DNA of 46,493 nt, taken from the IMG/VR virus record IMGVR_UViG_3300022707_002337, positions 1 to 46,493 of that record. The stretch is one strand, 5' to 3'. This document shows positions 38,955-46,493 of this stretch, in pieces. The position numbers and the translations under genes are program-made. Each line of letters begins with the position of its first letter. The first letter of the stretch is position 1. This DNA is from a virus. The notes under the pieces were generated by a model. It worked only from the letters and a program-made list of their open reading frames with translations. It was not told where the DNA came from and made no database searches.

Positions 38955-39764
38955 CGCGCTCACCTCTCTATTACTGCTTAATTTGGCTGTTAAGCCCCCG
39001 TTCGAAACCGCTAATGCATTAATTTGTATTGCATCAATCAATCCCATTTTTTTAGCCTTTTCAGCCAACATTGTTCCGCCCTGACCAAAATTTGCATTAA
39101 CTTTTTCAACCGTTATGCCCCTACCAGTGGCTATCATCTCGGCAAAAAGATCATGCGCTTCATTCAATTCTGTTTTGACAGCTTTGATACCTTTTTTAGT
39201 AGTCACATCAGGTGCTTTATTCGGAGCATCATCACTTGTTATAGTGACCTCATTGTCGTCTATCGCAATTTTTGTTAAGACGCCGACCGACCCAAACACA
39301 CTACCTCTATTTGTCGCAATAATTTCATCAGCTTGTGCTGCTATACCAAATGCAGCCGATGCAGCCATGCCAGATACAACAGCTTTCGTGGGTTTTTCAA
39401 CGGCTTGCAAAGTTTCTAATAATTCAATCAAGCCTCCCATTTGACCGCCAGGACTATCGATATTTAAAACTATGTTATCAACTTTGCTATTATCTTCAGC
39501 TGCCATCACGGCATCTGTGATTTGAGAATGTGTTACGTTTGAACCCGTCATAAAAAACATCATAAAACTGGGTCGAGTAGTTATAATGCCTTGAATATTT
39601 ATACTAGCAGTGCCCTCGACAATATCCATGATCGCGGAAATGCCTTCACTACCTTCGCCCAACATTCTCGCTTCAAATTCACGCTGTTGTTCTGCATCTG
39701 GATTAAACCCAGAATTATAAAAGGTTTCTACTTGTTTTTTCGCTTCGCTTTCTAATAACCACAT
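38601..39764 (-). CDS. head maturation protease with scaffold domain (S49 family, gpC-like)
   Basis: 387 aa. Residues about 50-240 form the SppA/S49 ClpP-like fold with NIDSPGGQMG (102-110), catalytic Ser136 in SGMAASAAFG, and GSVFGSVGV (154-162). Residues about 271-387 are a hydrophilic scaffold region with low complexity near the end (GQSNVSSNSG). As in lambda C/Nu3, the protease cleaves scaffold during prohead maturation. ATG 39764 lies just downstream of the twin virion protein genes. Confidence 0.92.
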   Translation of the reverse strand: MWLLESEAKKQVETFYNSGFNPDAEQQREFEARMLGEGSEGISAIMDIVEGTASINIQGIITTRPSFMMFFMTGSNVTHSQITDAVMAAEDNSKVDNIVLNIDSPGGQMGGLIELLETLQAVEKPTKAVVSGMAASAAFGIAAQADEIIATNRGSVFGSVGVLTKIAIDDNEVTITSDDAPNKAPDVTTKKGIKAVKTELNEAHDLFAEMIATGRGITVEKVNANFGQGGTMLAEKAKKMGLIDAIQINALAVSNGGLTAKLSSNREVSAMDVNELKEKHLSIYNAVVAIGAQEGCATERDRVTAHLVMGESSGDMKTAMGAIKDGAGMTATLNAQYLSASINKADLDARNSEDDGTGKVLSGQSNVSSNSGVDMVALVAEKLGKKV

Positions 39765-39780
39765 TTAATTTATTCCTAAA

Positions 39781-40572
39781 TTAAAAAGTTAAATTTGATT
39801 CACACAATCGGCCTTCGACGACAGTATGCGCAAATACATCCTGCGCCGCCGTGTGAAAAGCAGCTACTTTAATATCAAATGGCCCCTGAGTTACGAACGG
39901 GCGTTTTGGTAAATACTGAAGCGATGATGTACCGATTCCCTGCAAAGAAACTGTAAATTCTTCGGTCCACAATGTATTCCCAAATGCTCTAGTCAAATAA
40001 TCAGCCCGTACAAACGCATCAGCGACAGATTCCTTATCAGCCGTTATCATCATCGAATCGAGATAAAAAAACCTGGTATCAGGCACCGAAATTAACGCAT
40101 GTTGTGATATTTGCCTACCGCTTTCAATCTCAATAAACGTTGTTCCACCACCTGCTTGCCTAATAATAATTTCACCAACCGAACTCTTACCTGGCAAAAT
40201 ATAAGATTTATTAACCCTGGAAATATTAGTTGGAAAAACTACCGGCGTCATACCATCACTACCGTCTAGTTGTATGACAAATACATTTTGCGGTTGACCT
40301 GCTACTTTGACAATATCAGTGCCGTCTGGACCCAACATTGTTACAGCTACAAATACATCTGTATCAGCCGCGTTATTACTAAGTATTTCTAAAGATTCAC
40401 CCGCGTCGAGCGGCAATGGTATAGTAGTCACCGGTAATGATGTTAAATCTGTAAGAGATGATTGCGTTAATATCGTCGACCCTGTCGCAAAGGCAGGAAC
40501 ACATCCTGTAACGGACTCTATTGCTAACGCAATGTCATAGCCGCTGTCTTGATCGTTCGAATACTTAGCCAT
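39781..40572 (-). CDS. beta-rich virion protein, twin 2, 263 aa
   Basis: Diverged copy of the upstream gene: both start MAKYS, share an L..PLDAGESLEILS segment, a VTMLGPDGTDI strand, QLDGSDGMTPVVFPTNISRV, SVGEIIIRQAGGGTTF, a W-T-EF-SLQ-GTSS element and a similar C-terminus. The pattern (SLEILSNNAADTDVFVAV then LGPDGTD) resembles beta-sandwich domains in marine phage structural proteins. Location between portal and protease suggests a head or neck surface protein. No lambda equivalent. Confidence 0.65.
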   Translation of the reverse strand: MAKYSNDQDSGYDIALAIESVTGCVPAFATGSTILTQSSLTDLTSLPVTTIPLPLDAGESLEILSNNAADTDVFVAVTMLGPDGTDIVKVAGQPQNVFVIQLDGSDGMTPVVFPTNISRVNKSYILPGKSSVGEIIIRQAGGGTTFIEIESGRQISQHALISVPDTRFFYLDSMMITADKESVADAFVRADYLTRAFGNTLWTEEFTVSLQGIGTSSLQYLPKRPFVTQGPFDIKVAAFHTAAQDVFAHTVVEGRLCESNLTF

Positions 40573-40590
40573 TAATTAACTCTCCATGTT

Positions 40591-41388
40591 TTAAACTATA
40601 ACCGTCGATGTTTGGCAGAACAGGCCTTCGGCTCTGGAACTTGCGACTGGGTTCTGTGTAGATTCAGTCGAAGCTGATATTTTAAAATCGGCTGGTCCCG
40701 TAAATACTTGAGGATGTTCGACTTTATAGTTAAACGTAGATGTACCGTTACGTTGTAAACCAAATTCAAAGCCGCGTGTCCACATCGATGCACCAAAAAA
40801 TTTAAGCTGAGCAATAATTAAAACAGCAGTATCAGCCCCTCCAACTTTTTCTAATGATCCCGATATCGCTGCTATTTTGAAAACATTAGTTAGGGACAAC
40901 GAAATCAAAGAATGATTTGATGATTGCAAAAATTGTTCAATTAACAAAAAAACTGTACCGCCTCCGACTTGCTGTATCCTTATATCGCCAACGGAACTTT
41001 TAAGACTTATTACAAAACCGTTAGTGACTCTTGATAAATTTGTCGGGAAAGGCACCGGTGTGGTTCCGTCGCTCGAATCCAATTGCATTAGCACAGAATT
41101 TTGAGGCAACCCAGGTACAGAATCTACGTCTACACCATCTGGTCCCAACGTCATTATCAAAACTTGTATATCTGTATCGAGCGAACTTGTACTAACAATT
41201 TCCAAAGCCTCGCCATTGTCAGCAGGTAATGGAATTACATCAACGCCCAAATTTGTTAAATCCATAACCACATTAGGTGACGTTAATGTAACGCGACCCA
41301 GGGTGGATACGTTGGAACACCCGTTAATTAAACCTAACGCCAATGCTAAACTAAAATTACTATTAAGTGAGGCCGAATATTTTGCCAT
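40591..41388 (-). CDS. beta-rich virion protein, twin 1, 265 aa
   Basis: Partner of the next gene, with the same domain order: ADNGEALEIVSTSSLDTDI, IMTLGPDGVDV, QLDSSDGTTPVPFPTNLSR, SSVGDIRIQQVGGGTVF, MWTRGFEFGLQRNGTSTFNY. The stop/start with the portal gene overlaps by one base, so it is a true part of the head operon. Divergence between the twins suggests different surface or binding roles, perhaps a heteromeric collar or fibre base. Confidence 0.65.
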   Translation of the reverse strand: MAKYSASLNSNFSLALALGLINGCSNVSTLGRVTLTSPNVVMDLTNLGVDVIPLPADNGEALEIVSTSSLDTDIQVLIMTLGPDGVDVDSVPGLPQNSVLMQLDSSDGTTPVPFPTNLSRVTNGFVISLKSSVGDIRIQQVGGGTVFLLIEQFLQSSNHSLISLSLTNVFKIAAISGSLEKVGGADTAVLIIAQLKFFGASMWTRGFEFGLQRNGTSTFNYKVEHPQVFTGPADFKISASTESTQNPVASSRAEGLFCQTSTVIV

Positions 41389-43097
41389 TAATTAACCCTT
41401 GGCTCGCTCATGTCATCAATCTTATCTGTAAGCTCATCCAACGCGTCAACAACACCCTCGTTGTTCGCTGTGATTCCAAATCCACCCATGGCCTGTACAG
41501 TTTCGGAATTAGAAAATTCCTTTTCAATTTCCAATAGCGGCCGCATTGCATCAGCTTTTTGTTCGTTCTCACGTTTTAATCGTTTAATATTTCTTGAAAA
41601 TTTAGTTCCTGACATGCCCCGCGCTTCCCTTGCATTCGTAGACCAGCCCTCTTTAATTCTCAATTGCCCAGCTTTTGCTTGCTTAACACCGTCTATTGAC
41701 GGCTTAATTGTCCCGTACCATTCCGATGCCGTCCATGCTCCGAAAATATCGTATTGTTTTGGATCGCGCCACGCCACCAACAATCCAGGCGCTTTAATTT
41801 TTTGCGTCAACGTCTCATTAATAAGCCACTCAGTATAAACAGGTGCACATAATTGCTCGGCAAGTCTCGCCCATGCGTAATTCAAATAAATAATAAATTC
41901 GCTACTTGCTGCCTGACTAGCACTGTAATTGCTAGAAAAAGCGAGTTTTAAAATCTCACCAGGCATTTGTACACACCACGCGATCGATTCAATAATCGCA
42001 GCTTCAAAAACTGGAAAATTTATGTCCGTGCCAGCCGAACTATATGGCACCGGTTCCTCGCCCTCTTGCAGTTCGTCTATCACAACGCCTGGAATATAAT
42101 TGGCAATGTTAAAACTACGAGTTGTGCCATCGCCGTCAGTTACAGAAGCACTATTTTTTCTAACAGCGCCACCTTGCATCGGTAAACTACCAGGTTTATC
42201 TGACGTTTTTTTAACAAACAAAGCTAAAATTGAATTTACTACGGCTTTGCGTTGTGCCGAATCACGATACCTGTCTATTTCTTTCAACGATTGCAAGACC
42301 ACTGCCAGTAATGGCTGTCCTCTCACTTCATCAAGTCGTTTTTCGGTCCCGTACATCAACCACGCCACACGTCGTCCTGTCTTTTCGCCAAATGCCGGTA
42401 AACGTTTACTAGACCTATCTTTTTGAGTAACCCAAAAAGCTACAATCCTACCAGACGAATCTTGTTCAACGCCGTGTCTAACAGTGTTACCATTGCGTAT
42501 CTGTGCCTTCCCGCCAAGCGGGGTTTGTACTTTATTTCCGCTCACCAATTCAATAGATGGCGTATTAGTGCGGGTATTAACACGCATCACAATAAGTACG
42601 TCACCGCTCACAAGAGATTCTAAAAGCGCTTGTCTTTCTATCTCAGCAAACGTACTAACACGATGCCAATCGCACGCTTGGGGACTCTTGGACCACACTG
42701 AAAACCTAGTTTCAACAAGTTCTGACCAGTCAGCCAATGACCCCTCTGGCACCCCTAAAATGATTTCTTCAGGCGTTGATTCTGGAAATACACCCGTGTT
42801 AACAATGTTTGTAATTAATCGACGAATTAAACCTTTCGCATACAAATTATCATTAAAAAACTCACTCGACCTATGTCGCAAAGTCCAATAATCAATTTGT
42901 TGTAATTGTGTTGCGCCCAATCCGCCTGAAAATTTAGAGCCGTCAAAAATAGAACGTTGCCAACCAGCTACACCAGTTTGTCCAGCGTACGCAAGAGGAT
43001 TAAACGGGTCCATATCATCGACTGATATAACCTGTTCAGCCGGTTTATCCTCGTTTTTGCTAAAAATATTTTTGAATTTATCAAAAAGTTTCACCAT
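41388..43097 (-). CDS. portal protein (lambda gpB family)
   Basis: 569 aa dodecameric portal. Lambda-type pattern: DYWTLRHRSSEFFNDNLYAK, LIRRLITNIVNTGVFPES, LLESLVSGDVLIVMRVNT, the GEEPVPYSSAGTDINFPVFE segment, and SIAWCVQMPGEILKLAFSSNYSAS near residues 380-405. The C-terminal 60 residues are acidic. It follows the small joining protein gene, with a 7-base overlap. Confidence 0.93.
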   Translation of the reverse strand: MVKLFDKFKNIFSKNEDKPAEQVISVDDMDPFNPLAYAGQTGVAGWQRSIFDGSKFSGGLGATQLQQIDYWTLRHRSSEFFNDNLYAKGLIRRLITNIVNTGVFPESTPEEIILGVPEGSLADWSELVETRFSVWSKSPQACDWHRVSTFAEIERQALLESLVSGDVLIVMRVNTRTNTPSIELVSGNKVQTPLGGKAQIRNGNTVRHGVEQDSSGRIVAFWVTQKDRSSKRLPAFGEKTGRRVAWLMYGTEKRLDEVRGQPLLAVVLQSLKEIDRYRDSAQRKAVVNSILALFVKKTSDKPGSLPMQGGAVRKNSASVTDGDGTTRSFNIANYIPGVVIDELQEGEEPVPYSSAGTDINFPVFEAAIIESIAWCVQMPGEILKLAFSSNYSASQAASSEFIIYLNYAWARLAEQLCAPVYTEWLINETLTQKIKAPGLLVAWRDPKQYDIFGAWTASEWYGTIKPSIDGVKQAKAGQLRIKEGWSTNAREARGMSGTKFSRNIKRLKRENEQKADAMRPLLEIEKEFSNSETVQAMGGFGITANNEGVVDALDELTDKIDDMSEPRVN

Positions 43098-43342
43098 GCT
43101 GGCTTCGCCAATATTGACGCTCCATTTAATCTAGCCTCAAACATCGCGCATCTGTTATACAAACTATCGAGTGTTCTGTTCAACCCGACTAAATCTAATC
43201 GGGTCACAGTTTGTGCGGATTGACCCGTATCAAGTTTATAGCTTTGTATACCCGCTGTGCCCAACGCAAGTATCGCCGCCTCATAAACTAAGATCATAGC
43301 TTCAGTTGCGTCAATTCGAGCTTGAATTAAAGACGTCTTCAT
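43091..43342 (-). CDS. small head-tail joining protein (gpW/DUF6148-like)
   Basis: 83 aa. N-terminal helices (LIQARIDATEAMILVYEAAI), then YKLDTGQSAQTVTRLDLVGL and NRTLDSLYNRCAMFEARLNG, follow the pattern of small proteins found between terminase and portal genes in lambda-like phages. Probably completes the head before tail joining. ATG 43342 follows AAAGG weakly. Confidence 0.72.
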   Translation of the reverse strand: MKTSLIQARIDATEAMILVYEAAILALGTAGIQSYKLDTGQSAQTVTRLDLVGLNRTLDSLYNRCAMFEARLNGASILAKPAW

Positions 43343-43566
43343 AAAGGAATATTCTGTGAGAAATAACTAAAGAGTACGGCAAGACTGGATTAATAACAAC
43401 TGATTTAAAAATGATTTTATTTTACATTTTTATTTTTATTTTTTGAATTATTTAATTTAATATTTAATTTAATATTTAATTTTTTATTTAATTTTTTATT
43501 TTTTAATTAAGTTTGGACCCTGTTTTAATTTGGGCCCAAACTTTTAAACCTAATACTATCATACAC
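43343..43566. other. AT-rich spacer with strong hairpin between large terminase and joining gene
   Basis: 224 bases without a credible gene. About 43430-43508 is a degenerate tandem array of TTTAATTTAATA/TTTTTTATTT units. At 43509-43543, AAGTTTGGACCC and GGGCCCAAACTT form a hairpin (11 of 12 pairs) with an 11-base loop. Long gaps are rare in this packed late arm. It may hold a terminator, an internal late promoter, or a lost gene. Confidence 0.65.
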
Positions 43567-45609
43567 TTACGTGACTTTTTTAGGTGTTCTACAAAAAACA
43601 GCATCATTTGAAGATTCGGCTACATATTCCCAAAAACAAGGCCAATCGACGTTTTCAAGTTCGAAAAATTGAATACAAATATTCCACGCCATAATCTCAA
43701 CGCCAGCGTGTCCATACACTAATAAATCCCATAATGTATTATCTTTGTTACCTGGTCTATGCCAAAAATATGTTATTACGCCATTATCATCGACTTTTTC
43801 AAAACGCGTTTCCACGGTCAATTCTTTAAGCTGTTTAGTAGTGATATCGATGGGAGTATTAAAATGATGCATTTTTTGCTGGCCAGCCCCTTCGCCCCAC
43901 TCTCTACGTAAAACAGGGGACAACCTATCCTTATAATGATCGACTAAAATCCTATAACCGATAGTACCATCTTGGGTTTTAAATTCCGCAAACTCTTTTA
44001 TTGTTTGATTTTTAGCTGTACGGTCTCTTCCTAAAATCGGAAAAACAGCTTCGGCGTATTCTCCACAAAATGATGTCACAGTCGCGTTACAATATCCAGC
44101 ATCCACAAGGGTCATCGCGATTTTATACCTAACTCCATTGTCAGCTATATATTCTTTATCCTCAATCAAATCTCTTAACTTTTGCCAAACTGGCGATGTT
44201 ATTTCGTCGCAAAACGGTTCTGTACCCTTAACTTCATATCGCCAATAATCAATCACATAGCTACATTGATCTTGTGTCCACCCCATTACGCTAACGCCTA
44301 AATTGCGTTTATGCACATCAACCTGACATGTTAAAAATAAAATAGGAGATCCCGAATATTGTTTTGCATATGCGTTGGGGATCTGACCGAAACGATAAAC
44401 CGGTCGACGATGGAAAGAAACTTGATCAATTCTTACTTTTGTGCCTGTACGACGATACGGCAAACCTAATCTGTTATTATAAAAATTTTGCAACAAATTA
44501 TCATTTTTAGCGGTTTTTGTCACCGTGTCCCATGCCTCTAACCATTCTAATACGATGGCGCTCCAGGGAAACATCCCAATAGGCGAATACAACGCGTTTA
44601 TATGATATGAGCGATGTTCAGGTGTTCGCGCCTTTGATGTAGGCACCCACTCGCCCCTTGGTAACATCCAAATTTTGTCAGAATTCCTATGTGCGTGTCC
44701 ACAATGTTTACAAATATACCTGACAGAATCGGGAATTAATATTTCACCATCCAATTCCCAAACTAAACCATAAACTAATCCATTTTCTTTATTTTCACCA
44801 CTAAATCTAAGTTCTTGTTTCACTTTACAGGATTTACATGGAACTAAATATTTCCTTTGATCACCCTTTTCGTACCCTTTTGTGATCCGGCTTGAACCTT
44901 TAATCAAGGGTGTCGATATTCTCAATATTTTACGAGTTTCATGATACGCCGTAGTTCTGGCTTCCACTAATTTTTGAGGATCACCATCTTTACCGACTTT
45001 CGCGGGATATGCATCAATTTCGTCTTCTAACAAAAATCTAATTGAAAAAGAGCGTAATGTATCGGCGTTTTGAGCGCCCATCGGTAATAAATAACCGCCG
45101 CCCACCCATTCTATCTTTTTATCAGTTAAGCCTGTTTTCCGAGCACTGCGAAAATCAGAAGACGTAATTAAATCATATAATTCAGAATGTAATAGCATGG
45201 GAATAATATTAGATTCCACTCGCCGTTTAGCCAAACCCCCGTCTGCTGTAAGAAAAATTGCAGGTGCGGATTTGACATGATCAATGAGATACCCAATTGT
45301 ATTTTCGAGCACGCCGACCGTCGCACCAACTTGCGCAGCCTTCATAAAATCGACTTCCTGAATACGCGATGTTATAGACATGCAATTAGCTATTTCCTTC
45401 AAATACGGTGCCACACCAAAGCTATAGTAACCTTCCATCGATGTGACTTGTGCAGGTAAATACCGTTTTTCTTCAGCCCACTCACTAACTGTGATATTGA
45501 TCTGACAATCTACAATATTTAATATTTGATCAGTTAACCACTCGCAATCATCATTTTGTAAACGATGATCGGATTCGCCGGAATTATAATTAATTTGTGC
45601 GTATTGCAT
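43567..45609 (-). CDS. terminase large subunit (GpA family)
   Basis: 680 aa packaging motor. AGGAGG precedes ATG 45609, nine bases away, so I choose it over TTG 45618. N-terminal ATPase: MKAAQVGATVG (Walker A-like, about 89-99) and FLLEDEIDAYP (Walker B, E at about 197). A zinc ribbon follows with CKSCK and CKHCG. The C-terminal nuclease region includes LTCQVDVHKRNLGVSVMGW and VDAGY. Acts with the adjacent small terminase at the portal. GpA-type terminases typically cut cos sites, so cos packaging is likely. Confidence 0.94.
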   Translation of the reverse strand: MQYAQINYNSGESDHRLQNDDCEWLTDQILNIVDCQINITVSEWAEEKRYLPAQVTSMEGYYSFGVAPYLKEIANCMSITSRIQEVDFMKAAQVGATVGVLENTIGYLIDHVKSAPAIFLTADGGLAKRRVESNIIPMLLHSELYDLITSSDFRSARKTGLTDKKIEWVGGGYLLPMGAQNADTLRSFSIRFLLEDEIDAYPAKVGKDGDPQKLVEARTTAYHETRKILRISTPLIKGSSRITKGYEKGDQRKYLVPCKSCKVKQELRFSGENKENGLVYGLVWELDGEILIPDSVRYICKHCGHAHRNSDKIWMLPRGEWVPTSKARTPEHRSYHINALYSPIGMFPWSAIVLEWLEAWDTVTKTAKNDNLLQNFYNNRLGLPYRRTGTKVRIDQVSFHRRPVYRFGQIPNAYAKQYSGSPILFLTCQVDVHKRNLGVSVMGWTQDQCSYVIDYWRYEVKGTEPFCDEITSPVWQKLRDLIEDKEYIADNGVRYKIAMTLVDAGYCNATVTSFCGEYAEAVFPILGRDRTAKNQTIKEFAEFKTQDGTIGYRILVDHYKDRLSPVLRREWGEGAGQQKMHHFNTPIDITTKQLKELTVETRFEKVDDNGVITYFWHRPGNKDNTLWDLLVYGHAGVEIMAWNICIQFFELENVDWPCFWEYVAESSNDAVFCRTPKKVT

Positions 45610-45610
45610 T

Positions 45611-46381
45611 TTAATCAACCTCCTCTAATTTGCTAGTTTCAGACAAACCTTTTTTCAACACGTTAGTTTTAATAACAGTTTCTTTCGTTTTCTTTAAAAT
45701 TTTTCCTATGCCAGTCCTTATCAACTCTTCGCACTCTATTGTCGCATCCGACCCCTCACTTTCAATTAACGCCACAATTTCTTTTATCACAGCCGAGGGA
45801 AAACCCGTCACTAATCGTTTGTATGCAACGTCAATTAATGCTAAAACAGACTTGAACACTAACTCCCTGTCTATTAAAGTGCCCCTTTGCTCTTGTATTT
45901 TTAAATCTCTAAAATTATAATCAGCAATGCCCTTAAGCGAATCTACAAAACGTTTAAAACCATCAATTGATCCGTATCTCATTACAACCTGTTTAATTGT
46001 TAAATCTTCGATATCTTCTATTGTAAAATCGTCATTTATTGAAATAGACATTGATGTGAGGTCTTTATCAGCGTCAACATAGACTTCCTTAGATTTTTTC
46101 AGTGCCTTACTTAATTTTTTAGGTTTTTTATTAGACGTACCTACATCTATCAAGTGATCTTCCTTGGTTTTTTCTGCTAAGTACGCGACCACAATATGAT
46201 GCGCCGCATTTATTTTTTTACCGACCACGGCATCAGCTAACGCGTTATCAGCAGCTTGAGTTATTGCACCCATTGTGACACCCGCACGCAAAGACAATTC
46301 TTTTCTTGTGATCAATTCTAATTTTATTTTTTTCACAGTTTTGATTTTTTTCACAGTTTTCATTTTTTTCACAGTTTTCAT
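45611..46381 (-). CDS. terminase small subunit (Nu1-like)
   Basis: 256 aa DNA-recognition subunit. The N-terminal winged-helix part LITRKELSLRAGVTMGAIT, then VGKKINAAHHIVVAYL (about residues 23-75), follows the Nu1/gpNu1 pattern. Further regions are helical, with a Lys-rich linker KKPKKLSKALKKSKE. The first 18 residues are three tandem copies of a KTVKK unit from an 18-base DNA repeat. ATG 46381 follows ACGGAG; ATG 46363 is the repeated alternative. First gene of the late operon. Confidence 0.85.
   Translation of the reverse strand: MKTVKKMKTVKKIKTVKKIKLELITRKELSLRAGVTMGAITQAADNALADAVVGKKINAAHHIVVAYLAEKTKEDHLIDVGTSNKKPKKLSKALKKSKEVYVDADKDLTSMSISINDDFTIEDIEDLTIKQVVMRYGSIDGFKRFVDSLKGIADYNFRDLKIQEQRGTLIDRELVFKSVLALIDVAYKRLVTGFPSAVIKEIVALIESEGSDATIECEELIRTGIGKILKKTKETVIKTNVLKKGLSETSKLEEVD
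45655..45701 (+). repeat. 47-bp inverted repeat partner inside the small terminase gene
   Basis: This segment is the exact reverse complement of the last 47 bases of the window (46447-46493). Here it encodes the C-terminal KKTKETVIKTNVL region of the small terminase. Confidence 0.95.
46328..46381 (-). repeat. 18-bp tandem repeat at the start of the small terminase gene
   Basis: Three copies of an 18-base, six-codon unit encoding (M/I)KTVKK, including the start codon. Repeat contraction or expansion would keep frame and start, only changing the length of a basic N-terminal tail placed before the DNA-binding domain. Confidence 0.9.
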
Positions 46382-46446
46382 TTTTTTCTCCGTTTAAATA
46401 AAATAAAAAAATCTGGCCGTACTGAACTTTAGGTCAAAAAATGATC

Positions 46447-46493
46447 AATTTTAAAGAAAACGAAAGAAACTGTTATTAAAACTAACGTGTTGA
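46447..46493 (+). repeat. 47-bp inverted repeat at the right end of the window
   Basis: Exact reverse complement of 45655-45701. It starts at 46447 and reaches the very last base, so its end coincides with the sequence end. Bases 46382-46446 between it and the small terminase gene hold no gene. This could be a true inverted repeat or an artefact from assembly. Confidence 0.95.

Noticed and set aside
45630-45920. 96-aa plus-strand frame opposite the small terminase gene
   Set aside because: Antisense shadow; the frame shows no ribosome site, and its hydrophobic look reflects the Lys-rich minus-strand gene.
1-46493. tRNA, rRNA or insertion sequence
   Set aside because: No cloverleaf-like stretch, conserved rRNA sequence, transposase motif or terminal inverted repeat pair flanking an ORF was recognised by eye; a dedicated tRNA search was not possible.
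1-46493. Direct terminal repeats marking a complete circular genome
   Set aside because: The first bases do not match the last bases in the same orientation; the only end repeat found is the inverted one at the right end.

Overview
This is a low-GC, near-complete tailed-phage (or prophage) genome. No bacterial housekeeping gene, tRNA or rRNA was seen. The head module is lambda-like: Nu1-type small terminase, GpA-type large terminase, lambda-type portal, S49 protease/scaffold, gpD-like decoration protein and capsid E-type major capsid protein. The tail module is Mu-like and contractile: sheath, tube, frameshifted tail chaperone, tape measure, and gp43 to gp48-type baseplate proteins. This points to a myovirus of a Gram-negative host. 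The YdaS/Cro-like regulator fits a gammaproteobacterial host, but the host cannot be named from the sequence. No integrase, transposase or recombination directionality factor was seen.

Layout. Block A (1-6315, minus strand) runs leftward from a YdaS/Cro-like repressor. It holds a primase-polymerase/SF3 helicase, a 572-base AT-rich gap full of iterated AGTTACTAAAGTTA-type repeats (candidate replication origin), a DEDDh exonuclease, a DUF3850/ASCH-like protein, small unknowns, a possible tail-completion protein and the N-terminus of a RuvC-like protein cut by the window edge. Block B (6551-22847, plus strand) is the early/replication block. It begins with unknown and coiled-coil proteins (7350-10817), then a DUF2800 nuclease, a run of small membrane proteins (12530-13487), a DUF2815 single-strand DNA-binding protein, a family B DNA polymerase, a VRR-NUC nuclease and an SF2 helicase. 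It ends with an accessory cassette driven by four near-identical promoters that carry a GC-rich palindrome between -35 and -10, and an XRE regulator. Block C (46381 down to 22849, minus strand) is the late block: packaging, head, tail, baseplate, fibre and lysis.

The blocks diverge at 6316-6550, where there are operator-like repeats, and converge at about 22848. If the molecule is circular or permuted, blocks A and C form one continuous leftward arm. The last 47 bases of the window are an exact inverted copy of a segment inside the small terminase gene, so the right end may be an assembly fold-back rather than a true genome end.

How the genes work together. The primase-helicase probably opens the iteron region. 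The B-family polymerase, DUF2815 SSB, SF2 helicase and nucleases would replicate and recombine the DNA. The late arm packages it into a lambda-like head joined to a Mu-like contractile tail. An amidase with small membrane or exported partners would lyse the cell. The most unusual parts are the repeated promoter-operator cassette, the origin-like repeat field, the tandem MFGLMF coiled-coil family, a tail-terminator-like protein fused to a LamG-like domain, and twin beta-rich virion proteins next to the portal.
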